From contig JADKGF010000004.1 in NCBI GenBank assembly GCA_016717105.1, forward strand, positions 124,001-188,000: a stretch of 64,000 nt of DNA, given 5' to 3'. The stretch is from Saprospiraceae bacterium. GTDB lineage: Bacteria > Bacteroidota > Bacteroidia > Chitinophagales > Saprospiraceae. The position numbers and the translations under genes were made by a program. Every line of letters starts with the position of its first letter. Positions within the stretch are counted from its first letter, which is position 1. The notes below the pieces were generated by a model. The model made no database searches, was not told the DNA's origin, and saw nothing but the letters and a program-made list of their open reading frames with translations. Positions 42,194 through 52,477 of this stretch are shown here, piece by piece.

Positions 42194-45100
42194 CTACAAT
42201 TTTATAAATCTGCCTTGTGATATTCCTTTATAGTTCAATATTTTAATGATATAGGTCCCTGCATGAAGTTCTGAGATATTGAAATCATTGCTTAATGTTT
42301 GCTGCAAAAATACCTTGCATAAACGTCCGTTCGTATCGAAAATCAAAATATCTGATATATCAGAAGGATCTTTGATTAGTACCTTGAACGAATTACTGGT
42401 TGGATTAGGCACACATATGATTTCATCAATATTATCGGCCACCTGCAATTTATCTTTAACTGTAGAGATAGGATTGCCAAAATAGTTTATTACTTCGTTG
42501 GTCACAATTGGTTCGTTGAAATCAAAATATATAGATGCCCTATTTCTGATCTCGTCATTTATTTTAATGTCGGCCTTTAGTTTTATTTCAAAGACGACAA
42601 ATCCATTTGAAGCTTCATTGTTTGTAAAGCTATCCACTAGATTGATCTTATCGAAGGTGACAATAAGTATTTTATTTTCGATTTTCCAAGTACATTCGTG
42701 CGAATAATTGGTCAATCGCATCGATCTGATATCAAACTTCTCAGAAAGTTTATCTTCGATTCGTACCGTATAAGCAGTATCAGTTCCTGTATTCTGAAAC
42801 CTGATTCTGTACTCTATCAATTCATCTTTTTGAATATTTTGTACATTTTCCTTACCTGCAACAAATATGGTTTTGTCATTAGGATCAAAAGAACCAATAC
42901 TTTTTATACAAATGTTATTGTTTATGTTATTATTGAGTTGACAATTTGCTATTAAGCCTTCTTTGATTTCAGAACTAAAACAATATTCAGTACCAATCGG
43001 CGAATTGCAATCCACAGTGCCACGGATTTGCACCAATTTGTTTCTTAAAGGCTCTATAGGATCAATGACAAATTCATATTCATTTCCATTTATGTTTACA
43101 GGAGTCGGGTTTACACTTGAAACCAAAAAGTTAGGATCTAAATTTAGTTTTACATTTATTGCCCCACTTGTAACGTTTCCGGAATTTATGAGATTGAGTC
43201 CGATCCCATTTTCAAAACAAGGTCTGATAATACCATGCATGCCTTTTAGTTCTATATCTGAGCAATGATCAAGTGTTCTAATTGGGATTTCTAATGTATA
43301 AATCAAGCTATCTTTATGCATAGAAACAGTATATTCCACCTGGCAGAATGAATACAACTTATCATTAAACACAAATGAAATATTATTGGTATCGAGACTT
43401 GTGATGATATATTTTGTGGAGTCATAATCTAGGATCATATCTCTTTTCGTTATTCATTATATAAAAATGTCCCGTGGTATATTTTTCCAATGGGTCTTTT
43501 ATACAATCAGCATTTGCATCTTCAAAAAACTTTAATGCTATGGTTTTATTTTTTCCTACCCTATTTACTGAATTGCATTTGGTAATATTTGTGTATGGTT
43601 TACATTGATCATTATAATCCATTAATTTTACATCCAAACATATTGACCTGTCAAATGGCACATAAGGAACAAGGTTGGTAATAATATTAAAAGAAAATTC
43701 ACCAAATGGATCTAAAGGTGGAATAATTGCATCATAGACACCTTCTGCTATTTTTGTAAAAGGGAAAGTATTAAATTGATTTTCATATAAATATTGATAT
43801 GGATCCAAATAAATTCGTGCCCTAGTGGTGTCAGTTTTAGTATTACCTGTATTTTTTATTAATATGTAATAATTCGAACCAAAAATGTAAGCATCCCTGT
43901 AGTTTACAATTTTCATTTCAAGTTGGGCACATTGATTTCGTGTGGTAGCATTCGCATTTACAATTCGAGATTGTCCGCCACCACTAGAAAAATTAACAGA
44001 TATTGTATCTTTACACAAATCGAAAATATCATTTTCATTATGTACAAATAAATTATTCTGTTCAGAATGTGAATAAAATACGGCATCACCGTTTTGATCT
44101 GTAAGTTGAGATGAAAGTCCTTTTATAGATATTTTTCGTTCATTAATTGACGAAATATCATTTAAATCATCACAGTCAGATTGATAATCTTCCTTTAGAT
44201 TGAATTTGATAATGTTTGGAATAGATAATGGGTCTTTATATTTCAGAATGCCTTTTTCTAGCGTACTAATATATATGTAATAATCTGGACTCACAGATAT
44301 ATTAGTGATATAATCTCTTTCACTCAGATCTACTTTCACTTGCTCCCAAGTTTTTCCCTCGTCTGATGATATCAAAATTTCTTTCTTTTTCACTAGAATT
44401 AAATGGCCAGAAGGCGTCGAAACAATGTCACTAAAATATTCATTGGACCAAGGGAATTCATAAAGCGTCGTAAAAGTAAATCCTCTATCATATGAGCTTG
44501 AAAGAAAATGACGATGATATCTATCTGAAGGCCTAAATTCGTCTGCTAAGTTGTAAAAGTAATTCATCTCATGGTGCGTAGTGGTTCTATACCCAAAATT
44601 GCGAATATCTTTCAAATTTCTTAAATTGTTGAATGTGTCAGATTGTGTCAATTGTTCTGCTCCCCAGTGATTTTTATATATATCTGCTTGATTTGAAATC
44701 TCAATCAGCTCGCTGCCGCCTTTATTTTCAATAGCTTTATAGTACCAATTCGTCTCGAAGGCTTTGCGGTAAAATAGCCCATCACGTGACGCTGTAAATA
44801 CCCCATTCTTTTTGCTATAAAAATTGCTCTTTATACCTTGCTGTACATATTTCTGCCATGATACACCTTTATCGCTTGAAGTCTGTATATTAGAATCATT
44901 GTCAATTATGTCTATAAAATTATCTTCAGAAAGGCTAAAACGATATGTTTTAAAAGGCAAAAGCGACCAAATCGTGTTGTTCTCATTTTTAAAATAAACA
45001 TCATTATTCAGGTAATTGGCCAAGATTTGTTCATTATTGCCAGCCACAAACTCATCTACATACGGATAGGAAATATTATATTGTAGTGGTTCAAAACTGC

Positions 45101-46007
45101 CATTTTGATCTCTCAATATTTTAGTATCATTTATGTTTTGATCAATATCTTGAGTGATAATATTTTTCCCAACAAATGTATGTTTTATATCCGTGTTTGA
45201 CGGTAATGTTATGATATTAAAGCTAGAAGCATTGTCATCTTTGTAATAGACTTTGTTATCCTTTCCGAATGCCAACATTTTATTATAAAGGAATATGGTA
45301 TCTGGTTCAGTAAAAGGTAAATTAAATTGACTCCATGTTTGACCCAAATCAGTACTAAAAGTGTTGTCGCAAATCAAAATATTATTATGATAAAAATACT
45401 TTTTACCTGTTTTTGACAATTTTGACAATTGTTTGTATGTGCCATCAGCATTAATTTGATTTAAAAAATGCTCGCCATTGTATTCATTGATACAAAAAGC
45501 CTTGTCACTTAAGAAAGTAGGCATTAGTTTAACAACCTTTTTTATAATATACCAATTAAGTTCATTGTTGCCAGGTTTAATCATATATAGATACCCATTT
45601 TTATCAAGTGCAACAACTATATCGTTCCCTATTGAACTTAATTGAATAAAATCTTTATTAATTTTTGGATCTACATAGAATGTATCCAACACTCCTGTAG
45701 TAAAGTTCAGCTTATAGATTTTGTTGTAAGAAAAAAAATATAAATCTCCATTTAAATTTTCAATACAGCTTTTTTCATAAACATACTGATTTGTAGAGTC
45801 TATAAAATTCCATGTTTTACCTTCATCATTTGATTTGACCAAACCAATACGAGGTACAGAATTAGCTAAAATCTCTCCTTTCTGATTTTGATAAATGATA
45901 TCTACATAGGATGATCTAGGCGTAGCTATCCTTTTCCAATCACTTGATTGACCAAAAACAAATAAAGAAAAATGAAGCAAAAAACAGATTGTGACTAATT
46001 TTTTCAT
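42194..46007 (-). CDS. T9SS type A surface protein with Asp-box propeller and DUF7619-like domain (frameshifted)
   Basis: About 1270 residues once a one-base break at 43422-43438 is joined. ATG 46007 (MKKLVTICFLLHFSLFVFGQ) is chosen over an upstream in-frame start because it opens the signal peptide. The first about 600 residues form BNR/Asp-box-like propeller blades (NDEGKTWNF, SSDKGVSWQKY, SSDEGKTWEQV). Then comes a region ending in the block SFDPNDKTIFVAG, YRIRFQNTGTDTAYTVRIED and ASIYFDFNEPIVTN, recognised as the DUF7619-type domain found just before T9SS signals. The type A sorting domain follows (ICVPNPTSNSFKV to GRFIKL). The propeller resembles sialidase or photosystem-stability-factor folds, but I do not claim an enzyme. 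Confidence 0.82.
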
Positions 46008-46204
46008 GGGTAAAAGTTTTAGATTATTATAATATTTCAAAAGATCAATACAAATATAAGCCATATATTTTCAAATATACCGAAGTTTCAAAATAAAAAT
46101 ACAATCTGTCGCTATGGAGACATGATAACTTTTAATGTTTGCCTATTTTATAACTTAAGATCGAAATTACTTCCAGTGTGGTTGATGTTGTAATACAAAC
46201 AAAA

Positions 46205-46228
46205 AGAGCTAGTGTTACCACCAGCTCT
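46205..46228 (-). terminator. Terminator after the TonB receptor / lipoprotein operon
   Basis: Minus-strand AGAGCTGGTG-GTAA-CACTAGCTCT, then TTTTTGTTTG. The flanks are also shared with the copy at 42096 over about 48 bp. Confidence 0.82.
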
Positions 46229-46286
46229 TCACTATCTAATTTTACAAAATAAAAACTTGATAACCTTGTAGTTTTACAGTTTCTTA

Positions 46287-47606
46287 TCAATAATCAGTAT
46301 TCTGTGGATCCCAATTGGTCCAGCTATCAGTCCAGTCTGTAGTACCAAATGCTCCAACCACTGTATTTGCTTCAAATCCTGTAGGCAATGTTACACCAGC
46401 AGTAAGCAAGGTAGATCCTGACACAGGCAATAAACCTGGTTTGCCAGTAGCTGCTTTATAATTTGCATTCAAACCAAGTGTCGCAATGTCTGCCGCAAAA
46501 TTATTTTTCCTAGAAGCTTCATTCAGTTTTGCTTCATCACCAGATACTATGCCTTTGGTCATTCCACCCAAGATCAATCCTCTGAAATCAGATTTGTCAT
46601 TTACAAAGTTGGCTTGAGCAGCAGCTTCCTCCAATTGTAAACCGCCTTTGTGAAATGCACCAATAGCAAGACTATTATAGATTGATAGGGCTGTATTTCT
46701 TCTTAACCTGAAAGCTGAGTTGTATTTTGCATCAGGTGTACCTTCAGCTATGATGACAGAAATATTGGCAAATTTACAACTAGTTTGAGGTTTTGCGTCT
46801 GAACCTGATGAATCATTATCCGACTCAAAACCATTAGAATTGGAACAAGAGCATTGGTCTGCTACTTTTGGGTCTCTATATGCCAAACCATACTGAACAT
46901 TTCCTGAATATCCCCAATCTGTATCAAAATCATCATCAAGGTTTTTGAAAGATATCAAATGTTTTGCATTAACCGTACCACCAAACCACTCAAATCCGTC
47001 ATCACCATTGTTTGATACTTGCACATATTCGATAGTAGTACCTTTCCCTACTCCTCCAAGGGTCAAACCATTGATTTCCTTATCTGTTTCGAAGGCTATT
47101 CCACCAAACTCTATACGGACATATTTCAAAATACCTGAATTATCATTGTCATCACTACCGCCGAATGTAGAAATATTTTCGCCTTCGATAGTAGCTGGAG
47201 TTTTATTTACTGTCGCTTTGCCAAGAATTACCAAGCCGCCCCAATCACCATAGTTTCTGCTACCTTTTGCTTGGTTGGATGTAAATACAATTGGTTTAGC
47301 ACTTGTACCTTCAGCAATGATTTTTGCACCTGGCTTTATGATCAATGTTGCTTTGGTAGATTTGTCGCCTTTGATGATCGTACCAGGCTCTATAGTCAAA
47401 GTAGCGCCAGCTTCTACATATACAAAACCTTCTAACAAATACTTATTTTTTGCTGCCCAAGTAGTATTGCTTGTAATTGATCCCTTGATGGTGAGATTTT
47501 CGCCAGGTACAATCACCTCTGTTTCATCTTCTTCTCTACCACATGATGCGAAAGTCAGTGAAGCTGCCAATACTAAAAAAGTAAATAATTTTAAACTAAA
47601 TTTCAT
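46287..47606 (-). CDS. Right-handed beta-helix surface lipoprotein
   Basis: About 439 residues from ATG 47606 (MKFSLKLFTFLVLAASLTFASCG), which places a lipobox cysteine after the signal peptide; an upstream ATG at 47639 would add an unlikely leader. After a short acidic linker the chain repeats short beta-strands (LEGFVYVEAGATLTIEPGTI by position, then ATLIIKPGAKIIAEGT, GDWGGLVILG, GTTIEYVQVSNNGDDG), as in parallel beta-helices, and contains two Cys pairs (QCSCSNSNG, TSCKFA). It follows the TonB receptor after 82 bp with no terminator between, so the two probably form a SusCD-like receptor and surface-lipoprotein pair, although this is not the SusD fold. The ligand is unknown. Confidence 0.75.
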   Translation of the reverse strand: MKFSLKLFTFLVLAASLTFASCGREEDETEVIVPGENLTIKGSITSNTTWAAKNKYLLEGFVYVEAGATLTIEPGTIIKGDKSTKATLIIKPGAKIIAEGTSAKPIVFTSNQAKGSRNYGDWGGLVILGKATVNKTPATIEGENISTFGGSDDNDNSGILKYVRIEFGGIAFETDKEINGLTLGGVGKGTTIEYVQVSNNGDDGFEWFGGTVNAKHLISFKNLDDDFDTDWGYSGNVQYGLAYRDPKVADQCSCSNSNGFESDNDSSGSDAKPQTSCKFANISVIIAEGTPDAKYNSAFRLRRNTALSIYNSLAIGAFHKGGLQLEEAAAQANFVNDKSDFRGLILGGMTKGIVSGDEAKLNEASRKNNFAADIATLGLNANYKAATGKPGLLPVSGSTLLTAGVTLPTGFEANTVVGAFGTTDWTDSWTNWDPQNTDY

Positions 47607-47688
47607 TTTTAAAATGTTTTTTAATGGTTTATTAATCAATACATTATGTTACTAAATCTATTTTACTGGCAGTTCAAAAAAATCAGCG

Positions 47689-50454
47689 TTAAAACTTGTA
47701 ATTCACACTCACATAAAAGTTAGAACCACGTCTGAATTCCTGAAATACACCGTCAGTATCTGTAATTTTGTTGTCTCTGTTTGTATCTTGAATCAATTTG
47801 AATGGTTGGTTTAAGATATCTTGAGCACCTGCTTTCACTTCCACTTTACCAAATGTTTTGCTGATATTGGCATCAATCACATTTCTAGACATCTCAAAGA
47901 CATTAGAACTCAACACATTATCACCGATCACATATATTCTCTTACCTACGATATTGTATAAAACATTGGCTTGGATACCAGTCTCAGGTACACTATAAAA
48001 CAATCCAGCATTTACCAAATATGGTGACTGGCCCTGTAAATATCTACTGTAATCATTCAATCCACTTACGACAACATTGCTGCTTATTATGGATGCATTA
48101 AATACTACCATCAAGTTTTGAACAACGCTCTTACGTATTTCCAATTCTAAACCTGAAGAAGTTGCAGATTCTGAATTGGCAACTGTAAAGGCTACCGTAC
48201 TTCCATTATAAAATACCGCTGCTTCGATCGGATTATAGAATTTTTTATAGAAAGCGCCTATGGTTATCAACTCACCTTTTGATGGATAAAAGTCATATCT
48301 TAGGTCAAAATTATGAATCGTAGCCACCTTGATATTCTGGTTACCTCTTCTGGATACATCGAAGATGAAGTCATAATAAGTAAATGGTGCTAACTCTCTA
48401 AATTCAGGCCTGTTCACAGTGGTTCCGTATCCGAATCTTAAAAGATTTTTTTCATTCAATTTATAAGTAGCATTCAATGACGGCATAGGGCTAAATATAG
48501 CATTGTTAACATCTACTTTTTTTCCACCACCACGCTCACGGCTTTGCAACAATTGCTGATTGTATTCACCACGTATGCCAATAGTCGCATTAAATTTATC
48601 ACTGAAAGGGATATAAAAACTAGCATAAGCAGCGTTCAAAATATTTTGTGCTGTGTATTTGTCATCAAAATTGGTTCCTTCTGAATAAAATACCCTTGAC
48701 GCCCTTAGATTGTCATTGGTAAAAAATAATTCAGGAGTCAATGTCGTAATACTAGCATCTACCCTATTTGGATTTACAATTCCGAACCATCTAGCTTTGA
48801 AGTATCTATCCTTGTATTCGGAATAAATTCCCATTTTAAGCACTTTATTTTTGTCATCATCGGAGTGTTTTGTACCTATCACTTTATCCATATTGGCGTG
48901 AGCTGTCAATACAAATTCGTCCATATTGGACCAGAAACGAGCTGCTTGCTGCAAGGTTGGAGATTCGAATTGCTGCAAATCTATCTTAAAGGCACCGTCA
49001 GATCCCAACTCTCTAGATGATGTAAATCTTCTGAAATCAGGCTCTGATCTACGTGTGTAACCAAATCCACCGATCCACTTCAATCTTGTTTTATCAGACA
49101 ATTCGTGGGTACCATTCAACTGGCTAGACAAAATACTTTTTTGTTCATATCTGAATGATTGATTGGCTACTTCCAATCTGTTTTCATATAGCTCACCTGA
49201 TCTGATGACGGTTTCTTTTGTCGCCAACTGATTAAATATGTTTCTGAACTCTATCTTGTTTTTTGGATTCAAGATCAATGCCCAGTTAGACATTACGCCA
49301 AGTCTGATGTTGTTGCTATAATTATCATCTTTGAATGTGCTTTGTACAGATTCGTCGTATAAGAATCTGTTTTGAAGCATTTTTTGATAGGTATTTGTAT
49401 TCGAATAATTGATATATGATATGGTTGTCAATTCTTTATTGCCTACAAAAAATCTTTTACTAAAGTTAACATTAGCTCTTAAGTCAGGTAAGATTGTTTT
49501 GTTTTGTACGCTGTAGTAAGGATTTAGATTGCGAAAGTTTTCGATCATAGCCTCAGTAGATGCATAATTGATCACACTTTTTGTTGATGGAAAATTAGCG
49601 GGCAAACTTCTATTCTTGCTTCCGAATCCTAAGCCATCTAGCGCACTTCCTTGATGATCCAAGACCGTAGCTCCTGTCGCATTTCCTCTGTAACCAATAG
49701 TAAATCCTACAGAAACATTATCTCCATCTGGAATTGTTTTTGTGTAAATCTTTATCGCTCCACCGGCAATATCACCTGGCAAGTCAGCTGAAGGTGACTT
49801 AAATACCATCATTCTGTCTATAGCCGAACTCGGTATTAGGTCAAAAGAAAATGATTTAACATCTACTTCTGTAGAAGGCGTTACGATGTCATTTAGCAAA
49901 ACAGTATTGTATCGCTCATTCAATCCTCTTACTACTATAAATCTGTCATCAAAGATTGACACACCAGGTACACGTCTTACCACTTGTGATGCATCCCTGT
50001 CTTGTGTTTTGGTAATCTGTTGTGATGAAACACCAACCGCAATATTTGCTAATTGGCGGATTTCACTGACTACAGAGACTTCGGTATCCGTCTTTCTTTG
50101 AGCTTTTACTTCCACGGCATCTAACACTAACGACTGTTCGTTCATCTTAGTATTGATGATCGTTTCTTTACCAGTTTCTACGCGCAGGTGCTCCAAAACA
50201 ATCTCTGCATAACCGATACTAGAAATAATAAGTTTGTAAGTACCTGCTTCAATGTTATGAAGTTCAAAGTTTCCATCTAAATCTGTCGTAGTACCAATAC
50301 TGGTTCCGTCGATCATGACAGAAGCTCCGATCATAGTTTCATTGGTTTTACCATCGTGGATAGTGCCTTTGATGGTTCCTGTCTGAGCTGATACACTCAA
50401 CGTGAACAAAAACATCCACATTACTGAGCACAAGAATTTAAAATTGACTTTCAT
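47689..50454 (-). CDS. TonB-dependent receptor with N-terminal CarboxypepD_reg-like domain
   Basis: A 921-residue outer-membrane active transporter. Signal peptide (MWMFLFTLSVSAQ), a regulatory-like beta-sandwich (about 25-110, GTIKGTIHDGKTNETMIGAS, TDLDGNFELHNIEAG), a plug domain (about 125-240, with QVVRRVPGVSIFDDRFIVVRG by position), then the 22-strand barrel to a final aromatic residue (FYVSVNYKF). It imports a ligand using proton-motive force through TonB-ExbBD encoded elsewhere. A triple CTTAAY repeat in front suggests control by a PhoB-like regulator, so a phosphorus-containing ligand is a reasonable guess. Confidence 0.9.
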   Translation of the reverse strand: MKVNFKFLCSVMWMFLFTLSVSAQTGTIKGTIHDGKTNETMIGASVMIDGTSIGTTTDLDGNFELHNIEAGTYKLIISSIGYAEIVLEHLRVETGKETIINTKMNEQSLVLDAVEVKAQRKTDTEVSVVSEIRQLANIAVGVSSQQITKTQDRDASQVVRRVPGVSIFDDRFIVVRGLNERYNTVLLNDIVTPSTEVDVKSFSFDLIPSSAIDRMMVFKSPSADLPGDIAGGAIKIYTKTIPDGDNVSVGFTIGYRGNATGATVLDHQGSALDGLGFGSKNRSLPANFPSTKSVINYASTEAMIENFRNLNPYYSVQNKTILPDLRANVNFSKRFFVGNKELTTISYINYSNTNTYQKMLQNRFLYDESVQSTFKDDNYSNNIRLGVMSNWALILNPKNKIEFRNIFNQLATKETVIRSGELYENRLEVANQSFRYEQKSILSSQLNGTHELSDKTRLKWIGGFGYTRRSEPDFRRFTSSRELGSDGAFKIDLQQFESPTLQQAARFWSNMDEFVLTAHANMDKVIGTKHSDDDKNKVLKMGIYSEYKDRYFKARWFGIVNPNRVDASITTLTPELFFTNDNLRASRVFYSEGTNFDDKYTAQNILNAAYASFYIPFSDKFNATIGIRGEYNQQLLQSRERGGGKKVDVNNAIFSPMPSLNATYKLNEKNLLRFGYGTTVNRPEFRELAPFTYYDFIFDVSRRGNQNIKVATIHNFDLRYDFYPSKGELITIGAFYKKFYNPIEAAVFYNGSTVAFTVANSESATSSGLELEIRKSVVQNLMVVFNASIISSNVVVSGLNDYSRYLQGQSPYLVNAGLFYSVPETGIQANVLYNIVGKRIYVIGDNVLSSNVFEMSRNVIDANISKTFGKVEVKAGAQDILNQPFKLIQDTNRDNKITDTDGVFQEFRRGSNFYVSVNYKF

Positions 50455-50491
50455 CTTTAAAATTTGTTTTATTTGTAAAAATTAGATGTCA

Positions 50492-50537
50492 CAAAGGTAG
50501 AATGCCAATGTTAAGTCAATATTAAGCCAAAATTAAG
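50492..50537 (-). promoter_or_regulatory. Candidate Pho box and -7 element of the TonB receptor operon
   Basis: On the minus strand CTTAAT, CTTAAT and CTTAAC occur at 50537-50532, 50526-50521 and 50515-50510, exactly 11 bp apart. The proximal box ends 10 bp before TACCTTTG (50499-50492), a TAnnTTTG -7 element. Direct YTTAAY-type repeats of 11 bp replacing the -33 region are the form of PhoB/PhoP-activated promoters in other phyla. Assignment to PhoB is inferred. Confidence 0.65.
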
Positions 50538-50720
50538 TTTGTGGTAGCTTGCTTTAAGTTATCAAAGTGAATTTATTGCAACAATAAAACCACCTTAAAC
50601 CATATAATATTTTGTGGAAAGGATATTTGAATATGTAGATTTTTAAAAGTATGCCTAATTATAGATAAATAAGACTGTTGAGTTGGAGATAACTGGTGCA
50701 GGATTCAATACTTCCACCTA

Positions 50721-51298
50721 TTACTTTTTGTACTTATTGTACTTCCATTTATTGGTACCCTTTTCGGAATCGGCGATCAATTCATGTAATCTTTTAGTCT
50801 AGTTGCTTCCTGTTTGGCAGACATTACCCAGTTTGATGATGGTTTTCTGTATGTCGGTGCTAGGGATTGAAAATAATCCCATGCTGCTTTATTTGATTTA
50901 AATATGGCTTCCAACTCAGGCGAAAATTTGACTTCTTCATTTTCAAAGGAGTAGATTTTTGATTTATCTTCGGTTCTGTGGTTAAAGCTCACTAGCCCTG
51001 CATTGCGCATTAATCCTTTTTCGATCAGGCCTTCTACTTTTTTTATGTTTACAGCACTCCATATACTGTTCTTTTTCCTAGGTGTAAATCGGATTTGATA
51101 ACTTTCTTGGTCTATCGAATGTTTTACGCCATCTATCCAACCGAAGCAAAGTGCCTGATCTACGGATTCTGACCATGTCATTGAAGGATTACCTGCATTC
51201 ACCTTATAAAACCCGACGATAAGTGCTGATTCCTTATCGTGATTTGCTTCCAACCATTGTCTAAATTCATCTTGCGTTGCGAAAAATAAAGGTGTCAT
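50721..51298 (-). CDS. YdeI/OmpD-associated family protein (one apparent frameshift)
   Basis: The first 173 residues show the family blocks FRQWLEANHDKESALIVGFYK, SVDQALCFGWIDGVKHSID (by position 12-32 and 45-63), RFTPRKKNSIWSAVNIKK and NWVMSAKQEATRLK. The frame as written stops at 50777. One missing A in the AAAA run (RLK) would continue with HELIADSEKGTNKWKYNKYK and a stop at 50721, the typical YdeI C-terminus, giving about 192 residues. Family members are small cytoplasmic or envelope-associated proteins, linked in some species to peptide resistance. The role here is unknown. Confidence 0.85.
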
Positions 51299-51340
51299 CT
51301 TTGTTTAAATCTATTTACAGCCACAATTTTTTAGATAACA

Positions 51341-51733
51341 TCAAAAAATCACACCTTTAACTGTTAATAACGTAATGATAAAAAGTGCAATAGAAAAAAC
51401 AACATACCCAAACGCATATAATCTCCCTTTTTTCAAAATTGGTTCTCTTTCCAATTGTTTTAATATCTCTGCTTCTGGAAATAAATAATTTATTAGCAAA
51501 TAAAAAGGTAATATAATAAAAACAGAAAATAAAATGAAACGCTGCCATTTAGGTATTTGAAGCAACAATATTGTATTCTCATCCCATATAAAAATACATG
51601 CAAATGTCATAAAGTGAAATAATAAAACTGCTAAAAATGCTATTATTGTACTATAATAAGCTATATCAGCTGTATTGCCAGTTCTATAATAACTGTAAAG
51701 ATATACTAAAAATTTAAATGTTAAATTTTTCAT
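51341..51733 (-). CDS. Small membrane protein of unknown function
   Basis: A 130-residue protein with three predicted transmembrane segments (AYYSTIIAFLAVLLFHFMTF, WQRFILFSVFIILPFYLLINYL by position, FGYVVFSIALFIITLL). I do not recognise the family. It sits directly after the small-gene patch at 51.7-53.5 kb and may be transcribed with it. Confidence 0.6.
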   Translation of the reverse strand: MKNLTFKFLVYLYSYYRTGNTADIAYYSTIIAFLAVLLFHFMTFACIFIWDENTILLLQIPKWQRFILFSVFIILPFYLLINYLFPEAEILKQLEREPILKKGRLYAFGYVVFSIALFIITLLTVKGVIF

Positions 51734-51742
51734 TGAATATGT

Positions 51743-51820
51743 TCAGAGTTTGATATTAAACAATTGTAATATACCTGTTATTCCTGCTTCTCCAATACCT
51801 ATTGCTGTTTTAATATCCAT
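51743..51820 (-). CDS. Possible 25-residue ORF
   Basis: ATG 51820 opens MDIKTAIGIGEAGITGILQL and stops at 51743. It overlaps the end of the gene at 51810-52223 by one base-shift, so it could be a separate small peptide or a frameshifted C-terminal extension of that gene. Low confidence. Confidence 0.25.
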   Translation of the reverse strand: MDIKTAIGIGEAGITGILQLFNIKL

Positions 51821-52223
51821 TTTCATCCTTAATGGCATCATAACAAGGCCCTGATCTAATATTATAATACCGAATCTGCCTATTTTGGTCAATGGTCATT
51901 AAGGTGTCATTGTTCGCCTTTTTTGACAAAACCTTAAAGTACAAGTAGTTTTCACCAAAAATATCTTCACCAGGAGCATTTACTGGAAAATTATCATAAT
52001 AACCACACCAAAATAAATTTCCATTCACAATATCAACTTTTAAAAAGTTGGCATCATACCTAATAGAATTAATCTCTAAGTAAAAACTATCTTTATAACT
52101 AATTCTCAAAGGTGTCAATTTGCTCATTTCCCTATCAATATAGAAGCTACGCACTATTAAAAAAACTATTATACTTAAAATAGTTATACCAAAAAACAAA
52201 AATTTCTCCATTTTTTCAGTCAT
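51810..52223 (-). CDS. Single-pass membrane-anchored protein of unknown function
   Basis: A 137-residue protein with one N-terminal hydrophobic segment (FLFFGITILSIIVFLIVRSFY) and an extracytoplasmic rest with a YDNFP / KANNDTLMTIDQNRQIRYYN core. The start at 52223 overlaps the stop of the upstream 58-residue gene as TAATG, implying coupled translation. A damaged copy lies at 52478-53038, and the gene at 53112 has the same layout and a related NSDTLKCVLINGT segment. I do not recognise a family. Confidence 0.65.
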   Translation of the reverse strand: MTEKMEKFLFFGITILSIIVFLIVRSFYIDREMSKLTPLRISYKDSFYLEINSIRYDANFLKVDIVNGNLFWCGYYDNFPVNAPGEDIFGENYLYFKVLSKKANNDTLMTIDQNRQIRYYNIRSGPCYDAIKDENGY

Positions 52224-52399
52224 TACTTATCAAAATAAGTTGTGTTGTAAAAATAAGAAAATGATAAATTTATTGGGGCTCCGGTAAAACCAACATTGAC
52301 ACTTAACATATAGACTGTATATTCATTTCTAGTTTTGGAATTTGCAAAATCTAGATAAACAATTCCCAAAAAAATAATCATGATTAAGATCTGTTTCAT
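52223..52399 (-). CDS. 58-residue secreted or membrane peptide, first gene of a two-gene unit
   Basis: ATG 52399 opens MKQILIMIIFLGIVYLDFAN, a signal-peptide-like start, followed by a short polar chain (TRNEYTVYMLSVNVGFTGAP) ending YFDK. The stop TAA overlaps the ATG of the next gene. It is conserved as a unit: the damaged copy at 52862-53038 begins with the same MKQILIMIIF. Function unknown. Confidence 0.5.
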   Translation of the reverse strand: MKQILIMIIFLGIVYLDFANSKTRNEYTVYMLSVNVGFTGAPINLSFSYFYNTTYFDK

Positions 52400-52477
52400 T
52401 GAATTTTTTTTATTTAAAAAAAGAATATCTCTTATAAATCTGTAAAAATCTGATTTGCTCTATCCTTAATTATCTTT

